Of a stretch of 64,000 nt of DNA, positions 58,701 through 64,000 are shown piece after piece (position 1 is the stretch's first letter; each line of letters starts with the position of its first letter). The notes beneath the pieces are model-generated. The model saw only the letters and a list, made by a program, of their open reading frames with translations. It searched no databases and had not been told where the DNA came from. The stretch spans positions 130,987,402 through 131,051,401 of the forward strand of contig NC_045441.1 of assembly GCF_002776525.5 (NCBI RefSeq), written 5' to 3'. The stretch comes from Piliocolobus tephrosceles (taxonomy: Eukaryota > Chordata > Mammalia > Primates > Cercopithecidae). The translations under genes were made by a program, and so were the position numbers.

Positions 58701-61700
58701 TACTCTTAAGTAGAAAGACTAAAAGATGAACCAACAAAAATGATAACTGCAACAACTTTTCAAGACATAGACAGTAAAAACAAAGTTATAAATGGAAACA
58801 ACAAAAAGTTAAAAAGTGAGAGACAAAGTTAAAATGTAGAGTCTTTATTAGTTTTCTTTTTTTACTTGTTTGTTTATGTAAGCAGAGTTAAGTTGTTATC
58901 AGCTTACAATAATGGCTTATAAGATAGTATTTGCAAGCCTCATAGTAACCTTGAATAAAAAAATATACAGTAGATATATGAAAAACAAAACGCAGGAAAT
59001 TAAATCATACCAACAGAGAAAATCACCTTCACTAAAAGGAAGACAGGAAGGAAAGAAAGAAGGAAAAGAAGACCAAAAAACAACCAGAAAGCAAATAACA
59101 AAATGGCAGAAGTAAGTGCTTACTTATTAATAATAATATTGAATATAAATGGATTAAACTTTCCAATCAAAGTATGTAGAGTGGCTGAATGGATGAAAAA
59201 ACAAGACCTAATGATCTATTTTCCACAAGAAACATACTCCACTCCACCTATAAAGATACATACAGACTGAAAATGAAGGCATAAAAAGAGACATTTCATC
59301 CCAATGGAAACCAAAAAAGAGCAACAGTAGCTATACTTATATCAGACAAAATAGATTTTGAGACAAAAACTGTAAGAAGAGACAAAGAAGGTCACTATAT
59401 AATGACAAAGGGATCAATTGAGCAAGAGGATATAACAATTGTAAATATATATGCACCCAATACTGGCACACCCAGATATGTAAGGCAAATATTATTAGAG
59501 CTAAAGAAATAGATAGCCTCCAATACAACAATAGCTGGAGAGTTTAACATTCCGCTTTCAGCATTGGACTGATCTTTCAGATGGAAAATCAATAAAGTAA
59601 CATTGGACTTAATCTATACTATAGACCAAATGAACATAATAGATGTTTATAGAACATTCTATTCATCAGCTACAGAATACACATTCTTTTCTTTAGCCCA
59701 TGGATCATTCTCAAGGATAGACCATATGTTACGTAACAAAACAAGCCTTAAAACATTCAAAAAATGGAAATGATATTAAGCATCTTCTCTGACCACAATG
59801 GAATTAAATAGAAGTCAATAATAAGAGAAAACTTGGAAACTGTACAAATACACGGAAATTAAACAATATGCTCCTGGATGACCAATAAGTCAATAAAAAA
59901 ATTAAGAAGGGAATTGAAAAATTTCTTGAAACAAATGATAATGAAAACACAGCATACTGAAACCTATAGGATATTAAGATGGAAGTTTACACCTATAAGT
60001 GCCTACATCCAAAAAAAGAAAAAAAAAGGAAAAACTTCAAACAAAACATCTGATGACAAATCTTAAAGAACTAAAAAAGCAAGCACAAATTAAACCCAAA
60101 ATTAGTAGAACAAAAAAAAAATAAAGTTCAAAGCAGAAATAAATTGAAATGAAAACAATACAAAACATCAATGCAAAGAAATTTGGCTTTTTGAAAAGAT
60201 AAATAAAATCAATAAATCTTTAGCCAGACCAAAAAAAAAAAAAAAAAAAAAAAAATACAGAGACGACCCAAATTAATAAAATCAGAGATGAAAAAGGAGA
60301 CATTAGAGACATTATAATGGATGGCACAGAAATTCAAAGGATCATTAGTGACTACTGTGAGCAACTATATGCCAATAAATCATAAAGTCTAGAAGAAATG
60401 GGCAAATTCCTAGACACGTACAACCTATCAAGATTAAACCACAAAGAAATCCAAAACCTGAACAGATCAATAACAAGTGATGAGATGAAAGCCATGATAA
60501 AAATTCTCCCAGTAAAGAAAAGCCCAGGATCCAATGGCTTCACTGCTGAATTATACCAAGTATTTAAAGAAGAGCTAATACCAATACTACTCAAACTGTT
60601 CTGAAAAATAGAGAAAGAGGGAATACTTCCAAATATATTCTATGAAGCTTACATTACCCTGATACCAAAAACAGATTAAGGCACATCAAAAAATGAAACT
60701 ACAGGCAAATATACCAATCAATATTGGTGCAAAACACTCAACAAAATACTAGCAAGCTGAATTCAACAACATATTAAAAAGATCATTCATCATGACCAAG
60801 TGAGATTTATCCCAGGGATGCAAGGGTGGTTCAATATATGCAAATTAATCAGTGTAATACATTATACCAACAGAATGAAGGACAAAAACCATAAGACCAT
60901 TTCAATTGATGGTGAGAAATTATTTGATAAAAGTCAACATCCCTTCATGATTAAAACTCTCAAAAAGCAGGGTATCGAAGGAGCATCCCTCAACAAAATA
61001 AAAGCCATATATGACAGACCTACAGCCGGCATATATTGAATGGGGAAAAAATGAAAGCCTTTCCTGTAAGATCTGGAACATGGCAAGGCTGCACACCCTT
61101 TCATCACTCTTTTTCTACATAGTACTGGAAGGCTTGGCTAGAGCAGTCAGACAAGAGAAAGAGATAAAGGGCATCCAAATTGGAAAGGATGAAGACAAAT
61201 TATCCTTGTTTGCAGATGATATGACCTTATATTTGTAAAAACCTAAAGATTCCACCAAAAAACTATTAGAACTGATAAACAAATTCAGTAAAGCTCCAGG
61301 ATACAAAATCAACAGACAAAAATTAGTAGCATTTCTACATGCCAACAGTGAACACTCTGAAAAGAAATTAAGAGACTAACCCCATTTATAATAGCTACAA
61401 ATAAAATAAAATACCTAGGAATTAATTTAACCAAAGAAGTGAAAGTTCTATACAATGAAAACTATAAAACATGGATGAAAGAAATTGACAAGGACACCAA
61501 AAAAAAAAAAAAAAAAAAGGAAAAATATTCCATGTTTGTGGATTGGAAGAATCAATATTGCTAAAATGTCCACTCTACTCAAAGCAATCTACAGATTTAA
61601 TGCAATCTTTGTCAATAAACCAATGACATTATTCACATAAATAGAAAAAATGATCCTAAAATGTACATGGAACCACAGAAGACCCAGACTATCCAAAGCT

Positions 61701-63245
61701 ATCCTAAGCAAAAAAATAACAAAACTGGAGGAATCACATTACCTGATTTCAAATTACACTACAGAGCTTTAGTTACCAAAATGTCATGGTACTGACATAA
61801 CAACAGACATATAGACCAGAACAGAAGAGAGAACTCATAAATAATTCTATACATCTACAGTAAACTCATTGTTGACAATGGTGCTGGGAAAACTGGATAT
61901 TCATACGCAGAAGAATAAAATGAGACCCTTATCTCTTGACATATACAAAAACTAAATCAAAATGGATTAAAGACTGAAATCTAAAATCTCAAGCTATGAA
62001 AATACAAGAAAACCTTCTGGAAACTCTGTAGGACATTGAAGTGAGCAAAGATTTCTTGAGTAATACCCCACAAGCACAGGCAACCAAAGGAAATACAAAA
62101 AAATGAGATCATATGAAGTTAAAAAAGCTTCTGCCCAGCAAAGGAAACAATCAACGAAGTGAAGAGACAACCCACAGAATGGAAGAAAATGTTTGAAAAG
62201 TACCCATTTGACAAGGGATTAATAAGCAGAATATGTAAGGAGCCCAAACAACTGTATAGGAAAAATTAAAAAATCTAATAATCAAGTTAAAAAATGGGCA
62301 AAAGATCTGAATAGACATTTCTCTAAAGAAGTAGTACAAATGGTAAATAAATATATAAAAAGGTGCTCAACACCATTCCTCATTATAGAATTTCAAATCA
62401 AAACTACCATATCATTTCAACCCAGTGAAAATGGCTTTTATCCAGAAGGCTGGCAATACCAATACTGGAAAGGATTTGGAGAAAAGGGAGCCTCATACAC
62501 TGTTGGTGGGAATGTAAACTAGTCCACCTATGGAGAAGAGTTTGGAATTCCTCAAAAAACTGTAAATAGAGCTACCACATGGCCCAGCAATTCCACTCCT
62601 AAGTACAGGCCCAAAAGAAAGGAAATCAGTATATTGAAGAGACATCTGCACTCCCGTTTTTATCGCAACACTATTCACAATAGCCAACCTATGTGTCCAT
62701 CAACAGATGGATGGATAAAGAAATGTGGTACCTATACACAATGGAGTATTACTTGTGCATAAAAAAATCAGATCCTGTCATTTGCAACATGAATGGAACT
62801 GGAGGTCATTATGTTACATGAAATAAGCCAGGCAGAGAAAGACAAACTTCACATGTTTTCACTTATTTGCAGGAGCTAAAATTTGAAACAATTGAACTCA
62901 TGGAGATAGAGCGTGGAAGGATGGTTACCAGAGGCTGGAAAGGGTAGTTGGTGGGGAGGTATGGGGGAGAAGTGGGACTTGTTAATGGGTACTAAAAAAT
63001 AGAAAGACTAAATAAGACCTAGTATTTGCTGGCACAACAGGGTGACTATAGTCAAACATAGTTTAATTGCAGATTTAAACATAACTAAGAGTATAATTGG
63101 ATTATTTGTAATACAAAAGATAAATGCTTGAGGTGATGGATACTCCATTTACCCTGATCTAATTGTTACATATTGCATGCCTTTATCAATATATATCGTG
63201 TAACCTATAAATATATATACCTACTATGTACTCAGAAAATTTTTA
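55730..63245 (+). mobile_element. Nearly full-length old L1 antisense in a CLEC5A intron
   Basis: The plus-strand order is a 5' UTR (about 55,730-57,650, GC-richer), a degenerate ORF1 (about 57,700-58,620, seen in 'gaaatatgtgacctgttagacagagaatcc'), ORF2 (about 59,100-62,900) and a 3' UTR ending near 'tactatgtactcagaaaat'. ORF2 pieces stay readable, such as the endonuclease stretch near 59,400-59,470, PVKKSPGSNGFTAELYQ at 60,398-60,604 and FADDMTLYL at 61,212-61,238, but stops and frameshifts are frequent. Divergence suggests an L1MA/L1PB-age element. It fills most of the intron between the stalk exon and the first lectin exon. Confidence 0.85.
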
Positions 63246-63406
63246 AAAAGCCAAAATAATGTATGTAAAGAGAATGAACTGGAAGGTCTTTATGGTTCCT
63301 TTGAGAAAAAAAATTCCATAAGAATAATGACAATGGGAGAAGTCTCTAAGAATTCAGTGCATGAGAACCTAGGGGATGGAGAGTAGGTTGTAACCTTGCA
63401 CTTTAC

Positions 63407-63475
63407 CTGTTCCATAGCTTCTTGTGGGAATGAAGCCATTGGGACTTGGGGAACTGCTCCCAAAAATCTGTGAGA
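63407..63475 (-). CDS. CLEC5A: CLEC5A stalk exon, 69 bp, in-frame cassette
   Basis: This minus-strand exon follows ACTTAAG and ends at ACAG before a GTAAAG donor. It is 69 bp with two bases at the start and one at the end that complete split Val codons, so leaving it out keeps the frame. It encodes SQIFGSSSPSPNGFIPTRSYGT, the membrane-proximal stalk between the transmembrane segment and the lectin head. From memory, human CLEC5A has an isoform that lacks about 23 residues here, which fits this exon as a skippable cassette. The weak acceptor (few pyrimidines before AAG) is consistent with variable inclusion. Upstream exons carrying the start codon, the transmembrane segment with its DAP12-pairing lysine and the first stalk repeat were searched for in 63,476-64,000 and not found. 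Confidence 0.92.
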
Positions 63476-64000
63476 CTTAAGTGAAAAGAAAACCTGAAGG
63501 TTATGGTATGACAAATACAACACAGAAACAGAAACATCAGAGTATGGGCTGTGTGACTATCTGAATCATGGAGATGACTAGAAGCTCTTGGCAACTCTGA
63601 GCTAGAACGTTTCAGACAATTTCTTTCTTTGAGCCTTCCATCTAACTACTGCCATTATTTGTCATGCTCGACACCCAAATCCTATTTCATGTCTCCTTTT
63701 TTTTGCTGTAGCGGTAGGCATCAAATCCGGAGAAAAAGAACAGAAGAAAGGAAAAGTAATGGAGGAATTTAGTATCAGAGAGAAACTCTCACACTCCTAT
63801 CTTGTATAAACCTTTGACAGTGTTTTCTCCAAAGGACTATTTGGAGTACTTCTCCCCCAGACTCCACACAGCACCTTTGCTGTTCTTTCTATTTCTGGTG
63901 TCCCAGATTCAATAGGAAAATTCATAATCCTTGGCAGCTCTAGGACCCTTTTCTCATTAGCACTGTATTAGCTCTAAGGGTTGAGGCTAATTGGAACAAA
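63476..64000. other. CLEC5A intron, window end
   Basis: Intronic sequence upstream of the 69-bp stalk exon. I looked on the minus strand for the membrane-segment exon and the first stalk-repeat exon and saw neither, so the gene continues past the window. Confidence 0.6.

Noticed and set aside
63476..64000. Search for the CLEC5A membrane-segment and start exons
   Set aside because: No minus-strand segment encoding the expected hydrophobic segment or stalk repeat was found, so these exons are outside the window.
1..64000. CRISPR-like arrays, tRNA or rRNA genes, prokaryotic operons, phage-like modules
   Set aside because: No spaced identical repeats, cloverleaf sequences or operon-like gene packing exist. 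The sequence is typical primate intergenic and genic DNA.

Overview
This window is nuclear DNA from a primate, most likely an Old World monkey (Cercopithecidae, such as a macaque or baboon). The genes have spliced or olfactory-receptor structure and are buried in LINE-1, Alu, MIR, hAT-type and LTR repeats. Two young Alu copies (34,935-35,240 and 45,559-45,862) carry sequence variants that I associate with the cercopithecine AluYR subfamilies, for example 'ggcttgagccacc' and 'ggctcaagcctg'. Gene content and order (OR9A-family receptors on + followed by CLEC5A on -) match the region of human 7q34 next to TAS2R38 and MGAM. All family and orthology names come from reading translations and from memory, not from a database search.

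Layout. 1-5,666: non-genic flank with MIR elements, a probable class I LTR containing a 55-bp tandem repeat and a 10-N gap, an Alu and an old L1. 5,667-14,560: two tandem copies (A and B) of an olfactory-receptor-bearing duplication unit. B keeps only the first and last parts of its receptor gene (11,280-11,485). 14,860-28,890: a dense block of L1 elements in both orientations. 28,907-43,995: a third copy of the unit (C), holding the only complete gene in the window, an OR9A1-like receptor (33,494-34,438), and split by a 5.4-kb L1 that itself contains another L1. 44,000-45,271: an OR9A4-like receptor gene with two frameshifts and a 12-bp deletion.

49,784-63,475 (- strand): four coding exons of CLEC5A (MDL-1), a myeloid C-type lectin receptor. 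They are the lectin-domain exons, the terminal exon and one 69-bp stalk exon. The exons encoding the start, the membrane segment and the first stalk part lie beyond 64,000. Its introns hold an LTR, DNA transposon relics, MIRs, an Alu and a nearly full-length old L1 in antisense orientation.

Functionally there is one likely working odorant receptor, two dead relatives, and the 3' part of an innate immune receptor gene. I found no CRISPR array, RNA gene, operon or novel multi-gene system. The interesting material is evolutionary: stepwise duplication and decay of a receptor family, nested retrotransposition, and several unusual insertion junctions.
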